Positions 30,543-41,707 of a stretch of 64,000 nucleotides of DNA are shown piece by piece. Origin of the DNA: Gonapodya prolifera JEL478 (Eukaryota; Monoblepharomycota; Monoblepharidomycetes; Monoblepharidales; Gonapodyaceae); assembly GCA_001574975.1 (NCBI GenBank), contig KQ965766.1, positions 1-64,000 of the forward strand, given 5' to 3'. Numbering within the stretch: the first letter of the stretch is position 1; the number at the start of each line of letters is the position of its first letter. A program made the translations under genes and the position numbers. Under the pieces are notes generated by a model. That model did no database searches, was not told the origin of the DNA, and saw nothing but the letters and a program-made list of their open reading frames with translations.

Positions 30543-33416
30543 TTGCTGCACGAAACAGAACGGATCAGAGGTTTTCAAGGAATGGCAGGAGACGCAAAAC
30601 GGGCTGGAAAGGGGTCTTCAGCGAGCTCTGGCCCCCCTGCTGCAGTTGCGACGTCTCAATCACCACCGGTTCGAACCTATCAGAATGGACAGGGTTTCAC
30701 GAACCTCTCGATGTGGAACCCCGCTGCAGCCATGATATATCCGGAGAACATGACATCGAGTGTGTCATCGAAGGGCCTGGGTGGGGCTGGCGGGTTAGCC
30801 GTGGCAGGGGAGTCCGTGACAGGAGATGGATTGTCCATCGCCTCTACCCAGCCCAGTCTGGGGTCAGCGTTCGCCACAAACAGCTCGAGCAGTACAGGAG
30901 AGTACGGACTCTTTTCGTCGTCGCCTGCTTCGGCCACGTCGACGTTATGGTCGCCTTGGGCTGCTCAACATCTCATTTCTGCGACAACTGGGGCTCACCA
31001 GACCATGGCGCTCAACAACCAAGCGCAGCTTGTCGCAGCAGCAGCCGCTTGGGGAGCGGCGGAGCCGTCTGCGCTCTCACCTCGAAGCAACTTGTTGTCT
31101 TCAGCTTGGCAAACTAAAGTTGCTCAGCAAGAAACGAACGTCTCACCTTCCTCGAGGGCTGCTACACCAATCGAAATAATCGGTGGATATACGGAAAGTG
31201 TGACTGTAGCTGCACCGTCTCCTGGTCGCAGGACCTCTTCGGCGCGCGGGGACTCTAGCAACGGCTTCCCTCTGAACACTTCCGAACACTCCGGCCCCCG
31301 TGCCAGGGCTGGATCGCGGACGTCGTTAACGAACACTGCTATGGACGGGCACCATCTCTCATCGTCTGTCACGGCCTCGTCGACCCTCTCCCTCGCTGCT
31401 CTGGTTGGAGAGTCTTCACCTTCCGCAGGTTGGAACCCCTTTCTGTACACGGCACCCGCACAGGCCCCAGCCCAGTCGTCGTTTGAACGTGCTGCAGATC
31501 CACATGCTGCCGGGGATTATGGAGCCGAATACGACTACGCAGAGTACGCAAGGAGGATGGGACTGGGAATTGACGATATCGTTGGAGAAGGAGGAGGGGG
31601 GGACGATGCGACAGACGAAGAGACACTAGGTATTCTCAGTGGGGCTTTGGAGGCCGAAGGTGGCTCTCCGTCTACAACATTGACGGGGACGAAAGGGACT
31701 TTAGTACCACCTCCTGGGCTGCTTCGTACGGAGTTGAAGTCTCCTCCTGGCTTCGAGAATGCAGACGAGTCGAATAGAAGCGAAGTTGGACTCGATGGAA
31801 CCGAGAATGGATCCGATGAATTGTCGGATCAGTCGGTGCGAGGGTCGATCTTGGATAAGTCTGTTGGAGCTGAAAGCGGAGGAGCAACACATGCGTTGTC
31901 GGACATTAAGGATGTTCTCCCCGCTCAGGGAGACTCGGAATCCAAAGTTTCTGTGGAGGGGCCCAAGAGCGTCGGTGGACTTGGTCAGGAATCAGCAATC
32001 CCGTCTAGCTCAAACAAGAACGCTGAAGAGACTGAGACTGGCGCTCAGGCGGATCGAACATTATCAGCGGCTCCGTCATCGGTACCGGCACCAGTGGCAT
32101 CCAAGAAACCGATGTCGTGGGCTAATATCGCGAAAGCCCAGGCAAAGTCTGGTCCAAGTAGTCCAGGCTCTTCTCAGCCGCCGTTATCTCGTCCTAACAC
32201 AGCAAACTCCCGGATGCAAGCACCAACTTCTGCCGCAAAGCCTGTCTCGGCCGCCAGCTCGTCAGTCCCTGCGACCCGGCTTCCTGGGGGTCCGGCCAAC
32301 TGGGCGTCTTTGGCGGCTACCCGCAATGCTGTGAAGCCCATCATCCCTGCTACCGCTCCCACTCCAGTGGCGAACCCCGCGTCCAGCAATGGGCCGTCGC
32401 CATCGACGGGATTGTCTCTCGTTCCAACAGGAACCGCGGTGGACTCGAAAGAGGCGAAGAAGAAGGTAGCTGACCTGTTTAAAGAAAGAGGAGTGAATCC
32501 CGGGATCAAGGAATTCTGGGGCGGAATAGGAGGAAAGGTGAATTTCTCCAGAATGTGGACGTCGGTTGCCGGTTCTCAGAACCCCTTCACTTTTCGCCCC
32601 TTTCTCAGTCACGTTTCTTCGTAATTAAATCATACACAGAAGACGATGTGCACAAGTCCCTCAAGTATTCAATTTGGTCCTCCACTGACATGGGGAACCG
32701 TCGCCTCAATCAGGCCTACCTTGATACTTCCGCCACTGGAGCAGGAAACCGCCCAGGAACCAGTGGATCGGTATACCTTTTCTTTTCGGTGAATGCCTCT
32801 GGACACTTCTGCGGTGTGGCGACGATGACGAGTAAGGTGGATTGGGAGACGAGTGCGAGTGTATGGGCGCAGGGGGGTAAGTGGAAGGGTGTTTTCGGCG
32901 TTCGGTGGGTCTTTGTGAAGGACGTGCCGAATGGTGAGTGATGAGGGTTGATTTTGTGGTTCGTGTCGAAAGTTTGAGAGTTTAACGGGCGTCCTTTTAT
33001 CATCATATAGGCGCTCTGAGGCACTTACGGGTGATGTGAGTACAAAAATCTTTGCTTGTGTAAAGCTCTCTGACCATTTCGTCATTCCTAGCACCAACGA
33101 AAACAAACCCGTGACCAACTCCCGCGACACCCAGGAACTACCCACGGACATTGGTCGGGAGATGCTCCGCATATTCTGCGAGTACAAGCACACCACCTGT
33201 ATTCTGGATGATTGGGGCTGGCATGAGAAGAAGGAGAGTGAGAAAAACGGAGAAGGTGGAACCGCGGAACCAACAGCCGATGGTGGCTCTAACGGCGCAT
33301 CATCTGGTTCGAACCTCCTTAACATCGGGGATGTGATGCGAATGAACGGTACAGGGCATGTCGCAGATGGTAATGGAGCGAAACGGACAGGCAGTGGTGG
33401 GGGAGGGCGATGGTGA
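30543..33416 (+). CDS. YTH-domain protein (m6A RNA reader, YTHDF-like)
   Basis: Exons 30543-32537, 32609-32933, 33011-33035 (25 nt) and 33092-33416 stay in frame and give 889 residues (an alternative ATG is at 30582). The first ~660 residues are Ser/Thr/Ala/Gly/Pro-rich and probably disordered, with [17 protein letters not shown] and [12 protein letters not shown] repeats-like segments (also NWASLAATR) that recall YTHDF N-termini. The YTH domain follows: [106 protein letters not shown]. The tryptophans forming the methyl-adenosine cage (KYSIW and the later KVDW) are present. Such proteins bind N6-methyladenosine in mRNA and affect decay or translation. Confidence 0.94.
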
Positions 33417-33866
33417 GACTCCTCATGTGTGATGAGGTACCCGTCGGCGCGGGGAGCGAGCACCTTTTTGGGACTTTTGGACACATGCGGCTCACTGGGG
33501 GAAGAGCTATTCAGTGGTGCGGGGAATTCGGGCTGTCGATTGAGTGACACGCCTTGACATTTGATGGTTTGAGGATGCGGGTGGGGCACTTCTGCAAGCT
33601 GAAGCAGAAAGGTTGCTGAAGGAGTACGTTCATTGATTTAGTAAAGACCCTCGTATCGAGTTAGCTTAGTGTTGCTTGGTGTCAACCGTCGTTTAGAGTC
33701 TAATGCACGATTCCATGGTTGGCATTCATTAAGCAACCCTAAATCATACGTAGCTCAGAAAACAACCTGTCCGCCTGCTTCAGAATCGGCACGGTGCTAG
33801 AAAGTTGACTTGCTGTGGTCCCCTTTTGGCAAGTTGATTTATCGCCTTGGACTCTTCCGGGCGTCA

Positions 33867-34412
33867 ATGACGGATAAGGACTCACGCGTTGACTTCACAC
33901 GCACCGCCACCAAGGAACGGGCCACGTCTGGAGTGTCCGGTGGTGGATCGATACCCCAAGTCCCCGTCGAACTTCGCGATGTGCCAATAAAGGAAGAACG
34001 GAAGACAAGCGGCGAGGCCACTGGCTCACAAATCCACGGGACCCCTCGGCTGCATGCCTCCTCGTGGTGACCGCCCCCTCTTGAGCCAAGTTTCTTTCCC
34101 AAAGTTCTGGAAGACCCAATCCCAGAGACGTCTTTTGAGCTAATTCAGACTCGCGGGGTCTATCACGGATATCCCAGAAAAGAGAGTTCTAACAGTGGAC
34201 CTCACGGTGGAATGTCAGATCCAGGTCCCAACCACTCGGTTCAAGTGAAAACCAGTCAAGTACCATGGAACCAACACCATCACAGCAGAGAATACACTGC
34301 TCCAAATAACCAAGATGTGAAAATTTGCCAGTCAAGTCGCTTGGACTCTTCGGATGCTGACTCTGCAGCAGCATCCACCGACGTGTCTGTACCATCCCAT
34401 ACCGCAACGTAA
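33867..34412 (+). pseudogene. Unrecognised ORF split by one in-frame TGA
   Basis: One frame from ATG 33867 continues to TAA at 34410-34412 with only TGA at 34068-34070 in the way. The part before reads MTDKDSRVDFTRTATK and VPVELRDVPIKEE, and the part after PETSFELIQTRGVYHGYPRK and DSSDADSAAASTDVS. The composition (acidic, Ser-rich) is similar on both sides, which suggests a single gene interrupted by the stop or an intron I could not define. A good donor (AC|GTAAGC) near 34409 suggests further exons downstream. No domain recognised. Confidence 0.4.
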
Positions 34413-36480
34413 GCTTATCCTGGGGCGTTTTGCAAATGACGCCTTGTTGCTTCAAGGTGATTTATCACTCGACTCATCGAACCAGCTCTCCCCGACCCCA
34501 AAACTCTCTATTCGATGAATTGGTACAGGTCCAGAAGAAACCTTCCCCTACGAATCGGCAAATACTTCGGACAGAAGTCAATTAGGGACCGCTGCTCCGC
34601 ATACAAAGACTGGAAATGGGTCAAAGTGGGCAGGTGAGCACTTTGCACATCTACAAAGCCATTTTCAACACATTGAAACCCTTGTGTTTTAGTCACAGAA
34701 CTTCAGCTCTTGCAGTGAACAGACGTCAACCAGTTGCTAGAGTGCTCCTCTTTCGCAAGATCTCAAGGAAATTTACTTCATCAGCTAACACAGGAGTCGA
34801 GAAATTCTGCGTGACAGTCTGTTGGACGGGCGTCCTCAGAAGATCAGGTAGGAATCGGTGCTTTATCTTTTGTTGCTCCAATAGTACCGAGCAACGTCCT
34901 TCTCAGAAAGAGCCGCTTCCCAAGGACATGAATAACGAACGTGGCCCCGGCGGACACGTGACGACTGCTGCAAGTCAACTTTGTTCTCAACGGTACGTGG
35001 GTCGAGCGTTAGAGGAGCAGGAGAACCAAAGGAGGTATGCACAGCCGAAAAGGCAAGAGCAACTCGCTGGATTATTGGAAGATATTGTAGGTGGTGTAGA
35101 TCTGGGAAATGAGCAGACTGGTGGTCACCCGGTGAGAGAATATGGGGGTTCTCCCACCGCTCCAGTACGCCTGGAAAACCTGACTGATGATCCCGGAGCG
35201 ATGAAGCTGGCTTCACGGAAATTGCAAATAAGCACCAACAGCTCGCAATAACTTACAGGCTCACTCTCATGGCTCTTATACGTAAAATTCACCTGCTGTT
35301 GGTGACACGGGATGGTACTCAAGAGCAGACCGGCGACGATCAGAATGAAATTGATTTGGCGAAGGAAAGTTTTTCGGCGCCGTCGTGCTCTCGCCCAAGG
35401 CAGTCTTGTCATTGAACAACGGAACTATACGCTTGGCGAATTGGACCCTTTATTTGCAGAGCCGTTAAGTCTCGAAGAGCACTTGATCCCTTTTTCCGGT
35501 ATGGTTGACTCAAGTACCGCAATCCCAACTTCCGTTGCACCGATTACCGAAGCAATGTATCCTTTCACCGACTCCAGATGCAGCTCGCCTTCACGAGGTT
35601 CTTCATGGTACATGTCTGTCTCCATCGGTTGCTGATCGAGTCTCAAACTTGTGTGGAGTGGAATTGCTGGAAAAACTTGGTCGGCATGTGGCAGGAGCCA
35701 CAGTCATGAATGGTTGTACGAATGCACCAGTGGTAACCGAACACGTGCTTGAACCAAACCGGCCTACAGATAAATTCACTCGCACATCTGTGAAGGTAAA
35801 TGCGTCGGGGAGTTTACATCAAGAAGAATTGAGTCGAGACTGGAGCGCTTCTCTATGCCGTCGGAGCACCGTTTCAACTGCAGTACACCGTGAGCTGATA
35901 GACAATAAATGATGCAAGAAGGGTGTCCATGAGCGAGAGGCCTTGGACGAAATAAAACATTCAGCGAGTGCGAGACCGGGATGTGTAAACGTCAACACAA
36001 CCATGTGGGAGACAGGAGTAGAACATTCGTCCATCAAAGTACCAAATATTAGTTCGGGATAGAAGAAAAACTGAAATAAAATTCTAACAATAAATCGTTC
36101 CAAAAGTGCTGGCCAGTGCACACAATTAATTGTGACAAAGCCCACATCCAACCGCCATCAATGATCCCTGTCGCAGTGACTCAAATGACGGTCGACGATC
36201 CACCTGTGATGGAACCCCTTCACGGCGACGTTTCCGGTGGATAAGTACGGGAAGGGTTGCTAGTGTGACGTTGGTCAATGAGGAGAACTACGCGGCTCAC
36301 CGGACTGAAAACTTTGAGCAACAAAGCCAACTGATGTCGACGACACTGGTCCAGGATTACGTGGGCGCAACAGGGTCCCTCCGGGTTCGAGGAACGATCA
36401 AGCAAAGAATCGATTCGGAACGCTTCCCCAACCTGACCGATACAGTCAATACCGACCACGAAAATTCGAATTAAAATGGT
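34413..36480 (+). other. Possible continuation exons, unrecognised
   Basis: Several medium ORFs on the plus strand (34616-35251, 35312-35635, 36265-36474) carry coding-like composition, such as AGLLEDIVGGVDLGNE (about 35063-35110) and VNEENYAAHRTENFEQQ (about 36273-36330). I cannot build an in-frame chain or name a domain. They may be exons of one long gene starting at 33867 and ending at 36889, or a set of decayed pieces. Confidence 0.3.
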
Positions 36481-36570
36481 GTAATTAGTGGAGAGCCTTC
36501 TAACACTTCTTGCGATCGAGACCCCTCTCCACCTCGAACACAAAAACCATCTGACCGTGTCGCCGCTGTT

Positions 36571-36888
36571 GTGGCTGGGTCGGGTCTCTCCCTGTCTGCG
36601 ATCGATCGGGTGTCGAGGGAAGTCGACTTGGACGTGCTTGATCTTCTGGGACGCAAGGTCATGGGCACGAGAATTGTGAGTGGGCGAAGAAACGAACACA
36701 TAGTTGAGACTGCGCGATATGGAACTCTGCGCGATATGGAACTGACACGACGGGCTGCCGGCTCAGGATCTGCAACTGAAAGCGCTGCTCATGTGTGTAC
36801 GCTGACAGATGCAGAGATCGACGAACGGATGCAGAATATGACTGTTGTGTGGACGAAGATGGATGACGGGAGGTGGGGGTTAGTTTGA
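36571..36888 (+). CDS. Unrecognised C-terminal exon-like ORF
   Basis: An open frame that extends upstream of the ATG (to about 36520) reads AIDRVSREVDLDVLDLLGRK, RNEHIVETARYGTLRDMEL and TLTDAEIDERMQNMTVVWTK, ending at TGA 36886-36888. It has helical, charged composition typical of real coding sequence, and no known motif. It is likely the last exon of the gene mentioned for 33867-36480. Confidence 0.4.
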   Translation: MAGSGLSLSAIDRVSREVDLDVLDLLGRKVMGTRIVSGRRNEHIVETARYGTLRDMELTRRAAGSGSATESAAHVCTLTDAEIDERMQNMTVVWTKMDDGRWGLV

Positions 36889-36992
36889 TGGAGAAAGCGG
36901 GCGGTTGAGTGAGTGCGACGAAGGGAGTGGGCAGGTGCAAATGACATAGATTGGCGCGATGGTCGTTGTTTTCGTGGGTTTGATACCGGCAA

Positions 36993-37042
36993 TATATCAA
37001 AGATCGTGAAGCAACCAAACAACGACCACGTATAATCTCTCT
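36993..37042. repeat. ~50-bp repeat shared with 39456-39505
   Basis: ATCAAAGATCGTGAAGCAAC and the following 30 bases recur at 39458 on as ATCAAAGATAGGGAAGCAAC followed by AGAACAATGACCCCGTATAA. Both copies sit shortly after the end of a plus-strand gene candidate, so they may be remnants of a duplicated 3' end. Confidence 0.6.
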
Positions 37043-37811
37043 CCGTTTCATTATGATATATTGGAAGTTCATGACTCATGTCGCAAATACCCATGATACG
37101 TTTTCACCATGACAGTTCTAGGGGCTTCGAGTGCTGACAATCCGAATAAGTTCATTACGTCGGAGTTCTAGGCTGGGGAGATCCACCCTGTGATTTCGAA
37201 TGGCTCCACACGTTCTCAATACAGCGTGCATCGCCATTCTACCGGCTGGTCTCTCCGGCCTAGCAAAGTTTCAAGCTCCGGGGTCCTTTGGTGCGGCACC
37301 CCTTGTCAGGACAGGTATAAGTTTCACAGAGCAGAAGAAGGTATATTCCTTTATACAATAGTCGACAAATGAAGTACAAAGCCGTAGTGATCTGCGACAA
37401 CCCCCGGAGACGCGAAGTCCTCGTCGCATCGACCCATTCACGATCTTGCACCCCCACAATTCGGGCATTGATTCCATGTCAATAGCGACCGTCACATGCT
37501 CATCGCACCAATCCCTCCCCCCCGCACGGTCTTCGCCCTCCATGCTTCGGTAAACATCCACCCAACGATGGTTTCGGCATCCTGATCATCGACGGCCTTG
37601 ACCAGATTGGAAGAGGAATAGCAGGAACCAAAAAATGGCATCCAGTCTCCAGCATATCAAATGAAGAAGAGGTCCTTCGACACTTCCTGTCGTCTCTTTG
37701 CCGTAGCTCCTACCATCGATTGGACGCCGTTGACACGCAGAAATAATTGCACCACCACGTTGTCGGCCACCATTCACCAATCCTCCAAACCAGCAGCTCC
37801 CCACTAGCACC

Positions 37812-38219
37812 ATGCCGCCTTCGCCGACGCGGAGGAACAACCTCCTTACGCATGCAGGGATTATACAAGTGCTTCCGTTGAATGCGCAGATCACCTCCTC
37901 ACGCGCTGCCGGAGACGGTCTCGGGGCATTGATAGGACCACCTGCAAACAGCGCTCCGAAATCGTCCGACCGCTTCTCCGAGTCTACTGCTGGCGGAGGA
38001 CGCGCAGAAGTTCTCCAAGGACTCCCCCGTCGTAGTCCCTGGAAGGCAGACCACGACGAAGGGGGTTCTGTCGTGCAGAACTTCTCTGTGTCCTCGAAGG
38101 AGGTCCTGTGGGGCTCTTCCCACTCTCGCAGGGAGCTGGGAGGACATCCAGAAGACCCGGCCAGAGTCTCTCTTCTGCACCCTGTCCCATCGAGCTTGCC
38201 CAAAGTCCGCTGGCGCTGA
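37812..38219 (+). CDS. Hypothetical ORF, uncertain
   Basis: A 135-residue plus-strand frame beginning MPPSPTRRNNLLTHAGIIQV. No domain is recognised, and the minus strand over the same stretch is also open (37899-38285), so coding status on either strand is doubtful. The rest of 37100-38690 holds nothing else I recognise. Confidence 0.25.
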   Translation: MPPSPTRRNNLLTHAGIIQVLPLNAQITSSRAAGDGLGALIGPPANSAPKSSDRFSESTAGGGRAEVLQGLPRRSPWKADHDEGGSVVQNFSVSSKEVLWGSSHSRRELGGHPEDPARVSLLHPVPSSLPKVRWR

Positions 38220-38689
38220 CCTTGTCGACGCAAACAAGCTCTGTCCACCCGCACGTGAAACGATCCCAAAGAGTACCCGGCGCAAAGGATCAAGGGTTTT
38301 CCGACTTCATCGTTCCCTACTTCTTGTTTCTGTCGGAATGCGGAGACGAGATTGGGGAATTATATCCGACGACAAGCCACGCCATGGGCGGAGGGTCAGC
38401 ACTCATAGAAAGGGAGGTTTCCGCTGGTGCTGTTCCTTGCGGATTTTGATGGGAGAGAGCGCAGGTTTCGGACACGGACAAGGAGCGAGGGTCAGCTGCG
38501 GCCTGTCACGTGACTTCCAGGGATGCACCGCAGATCGGGTCGCAGGAGACCCGGTCCCGTGTGCGAAACTAACTTCGGAGTATATAATAGAGGCCCCGAA
38601 TGCAGTCTTTATTACACAATTCACTTCACTGACAGCTATCTTACTTTTGAATGCATCCAACACAATCAACTCAAGACAACGCGACGTCA

Positions 38690-39103
38690 ATGCCAATGCT
38701 AGATGGTCGGTGCCTTCCATTCATCCTTCAACCTCACAAGTAACACGTACACTATTCATGCATCACAGTTGTCGCATTTAGTCCCAATGCAGAGGATCAT
38801 GTTGATACGACAACCTCTGCTCCATCCAAAAATGATGAAACACCCACCAACAGTATATCCGGCAGCTCGTCCCAACGGAGCGGACCTGTCACTCTTCTCC
38901 AGCTTCATGGAAGGCTAAAAAGTATCGGGGAAGCAGTGCTCGCTGTTTTAGCAATCATCGCCACATTCGCCACTCTGGTCGCCGCGGTATTTTGTCTGCC
39001 TGCAGACCTACTCCCGGACAGTGTACTTGTGGTCCTCCTTGAAACGCTTTCCCGAGGCACTCTGGCTTTGCCATGCATTCCTGCTGTGTTGACTGCAATC
39101 TAG
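38690..39103 (+). CDS. Small two-helix membrane protein, hypothetical
   Basis: Exon 38690-38705 joined to 38769-39103 gives a 116-residue frame (MPMLDVVAFSPNAED...). A polar Ser/Thr-rich first half is followed by LLQLHGRLKSIGEAVLAVLA leading into a clear membrane helix (AIIATFATLVAAVFCLP) and a second hydrophobic stretch (DSVLVVLLETLSRGTLALP). The splice (GATG|GTCGG ... CACAG|TTGTC) is acceptable but not strong. No family recognised. The downstream ORF at 39132-39350 may be part of the same protein. Confidence 0.45.
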
Positions 39104-39131
39104 GACTGAATTTCTCGACGAGCGTTGGTCT

Positions 39132-39350
39132 TTGCCAATGACACACACCTTTGGTTATCTGGTTGCGATCATCGTATCCAGTTTTCTGTTTCAATGTGTC
39201 GGAGTTGCGATGCAGTATTTGACACTCGTAAAGCTTCCAGATCCGCAGCAAAGAGCACATCACCTGACCCTGCTCTTGCTTGGCAATTTGGGACTGACGT
39301 TTGCTATAATGATCATCGCTTTCTTACTTGTACTTGTGAGTATTGTTTAA
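39132..39350 (+). CDS. Membrane-helix ORF next to the small membrane protein
   Basis: MPMTHTFGYLVAIIVSSFLF, then VGVAMQYLTLVKLPDP, then LTLLLLGNLGLTFAIMIIAF: two strong membrane segments in 72 residues, ending just past a good donor-like GTGAGT at 39335. It probably belongs to a multi-pass protein with 38690-39103, but a stop at 39101-39103 separates them in the parse I have. Confidence 0.4.
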   Translation: MPMTHTFGYLVAIIVSSFLFQCVGVAMQYLTLVKLPDPQQRAHHLTLLLLGNLGLTFAIMIIAFLLVLVSIV

Positions 39351-39355
39351 CTTTC

Positions 39356-40160
39356 GCTTCCCCACAAAATTATCTGAAATTCGTTTGTTCGAATTAGATG
39401 CTTGTCTATTGGACCGAAATATGCTTCTTACGCTTCAGGAATGATCGATGTAACAAAACATCAAAGATAGGGAAGCAACAGAACAATGACCCCGTATAAA
39501 CTGGCGTAGAGTTGTTTAAAAACGCTGTACTTCACACTTATGTAGCAAATAATTACTATTTTGGCTGTACCGAATCGCAGTCACCATGTTTTGGCTGTAC
39601 AGAAGCTGGGTCGACCATGAGATCAAGACAGTCCAAGGGGATTCCAATCGGACAGGAAGAGAAACAGGTATCCGCATAGATTTTCCATGCATTCACGTCA
39701 GGTGAGATGGCGCCCAGTGTGGTTTCATTAAAGATGGCACCGAACCCCACAGACGCACTGCCGCCGAAAGGTCTCTCCACCGCTCTCTGCCGCTGGTGGA
39801 TATCCTTTCGGCTTTCTTCAAGTCGTGCGCGACGGCCAACGCTCCCAACAGCAGGTGAAGGTTTCAAAGCCGCGACGCACTTCAAATCGATCCGCACCAC
39901 GCCGAGTCTCACTCTCACGGACATGTCAACGGCTCAAGTTCACTTGTTCCGACAGTTCCCCCGGGCATTGGATGAGCCACAAGGCACCACCTGCTCTCAG
40001 GGCTCTCCCTGAGAGGTTCTACGCACATTTTACGCCGCCTAAGCCCCGTGCACTCTGGTGCCGGAAATGGCATGTTAATCCTCCGTGCGCGTAAGGACCG
40101 TGGAGACTTGCTAGCCGTATTCTCCCTCTGTGGCACAGCTACCGTCCCTGTCTGTTCCGT
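39356..40160. other. No gene recognised
   Basis: Short ORFs on both strands (for example 39707-40012) without recognisable motifs. A 12-bp direct repeat TTTTGGCTGTAC occurs near 39559 and 39588. The second copy of the 50-bp repeat lies at 39456-39505. Confidence 0.45.
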
Positions 40161-40169
40161 CTCCAAAAC

Positions 40170-41414
40170 TGTTCGGTGTATCGAGCATGGGACAAAATCA
40201 AGTTCGATTTCGTGGCTATCAAGGTCTTTCGGGAGGAACGCCGCTTCCAACGAGCGGGACGCGTCGAGGTCGCAAGGAATTAGTATTTGAAAACGCAGAT
40301 CGGTGATGAACGGTCGAACATTGGTGAGTATTCTATAATGGGGAAATAACGGAGTGTGCTTGACACCCGCATTCCAATTTTACAGTTGCCTTCCACAAAT
40401 GCTTTTATCATGCTGGCCAAATTGTGCGTGGTGTTTGAGCTTATGGGTGACAGCCTCAAGAGCAACGGGATTTCTAATTGATCGACTACGCTCATGGGCA
40501 GCTGAGCTTCTGGAAACGTTAAACTTGATCTGTGGTACTGGCGTCGGAATTCTCCACCGTGACTTGAAGCCTGACAAGAAATTTGATCTCGATGCGCTCA
40601 TGGTGACAGAGATCAAAGCTAATCGGATACTACTTTACTCGCTCCAATATATTGATACCTTATATTGCCAGTCTGCTTCTCGGTCTACATAGCGGTGCGA
40701 ACATAACAATTGGAGACTGGGGAACAACTATGTCCACCGAGGCCCCTGAGGTTAGTATTTTCATCGACTGTCACACTCAATATTATTCAACCAACCTATT
40801 TTGCTTCCCAGCACCCCATTCCGTATGTACAGACAGGATTTTACCGGGCCTCTGAAATTCTTCTAGAATGTGGGCAAGGTCCGTCTATGGACGTTTGTAG
40901 TTTGGGCTGCATTTTGGCTGAGCTAGTCATCAGTGTAGCGCTATTCCGTTCTCGTGGAAGGCTGCACCACCTCCAGCTCCTCGAAAAGGCTATGGGGCCG
41001 ATTCCGCAAGATTCCTTGTCAAAGTTGCCCACCGACTCAAAGCTTCGATCACGCTTGCTTCACGCCCCGGACGGTCGACTCAGGATTCCAAAGCAACTGG
41101 GAAGTCGTGTATATCAATCAATCGCAGATGTGTTCATCGATGCAGTGGAGGGAAATTTTCGAGGGGGATTTGATGTTGGAGGTAAGGAGCTGGGGAACTG
41201 GTGGATGCAGTTTTGGAACAGGCATGGTGCTTATATGCGCAGAGAAGTGGTCCCACGGACCGAATCTATTTTGGACCTGGAGAATACCGCCAGGGTCATT
41301 GTTACGGAATATCTCGACCTTTTGATCTCATCTTGTTGCTGTTGGCGTATGAGGCGCGAGAGCGGTGCACCTTCACAGGCTCTCGAACACCCATTCTTCA
41401 AGCGGCGTGTGTAA
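40170..41414 (+). pseudogene. Degenerate CMGC-type protein kinase
   Basis: Pieces in kinase order but not in one frame: VYRAWDKIKFDFVAIKVFRE with the ATP-binding VAIK lysine (40181-40240, then a stop at 40276), AAELLETLNLI and ILHRDLKPD catalytic loop (about 40500-40572), IGDWGT in place of the metal-binding DFG (about 40705-40730), TGFYRASEILLECG in place of TxFYRAPE, DVCSLGCILAEL in place of DVWSLGC (about 40890-40925), and a long C-lobe to the final ALEHPFFKRRV stop at 41412-41414. The layout resembles DYRK/CLK/PRP4-type kinases. The catalytic-loop residues remain, but DFG to DWG, APE to ASE and the missing Trp, with the broken frames, suggest a non-functional copy or pseudokinase. Confidence 0.65.
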
Positions 41415-41707
41415 TAATTGTTGCTCTCTCATATCCAAGATCGTATGCGTGCCATATTGTACATAAAAATTATGCTCTGGAACGAAGCTTACTTCGTAAT
41501 TCTTCAAGCCTCGATGGTTAAATCAGTCCACAAACGGAAACAGTTCATCAATGTGTGATTCTCGGGCATATCACTATAATACATCAAATACACGTCCTAA
41601 ATAGAGTGCGCTGTCACCGCTGTGTGAGTATACTATGCCTCAAAGGGCAATGTCCATAAATCTCGATGACTGTCCCCGAAAATTTCCATTGCGCAACGTG
41701 AAATTCA

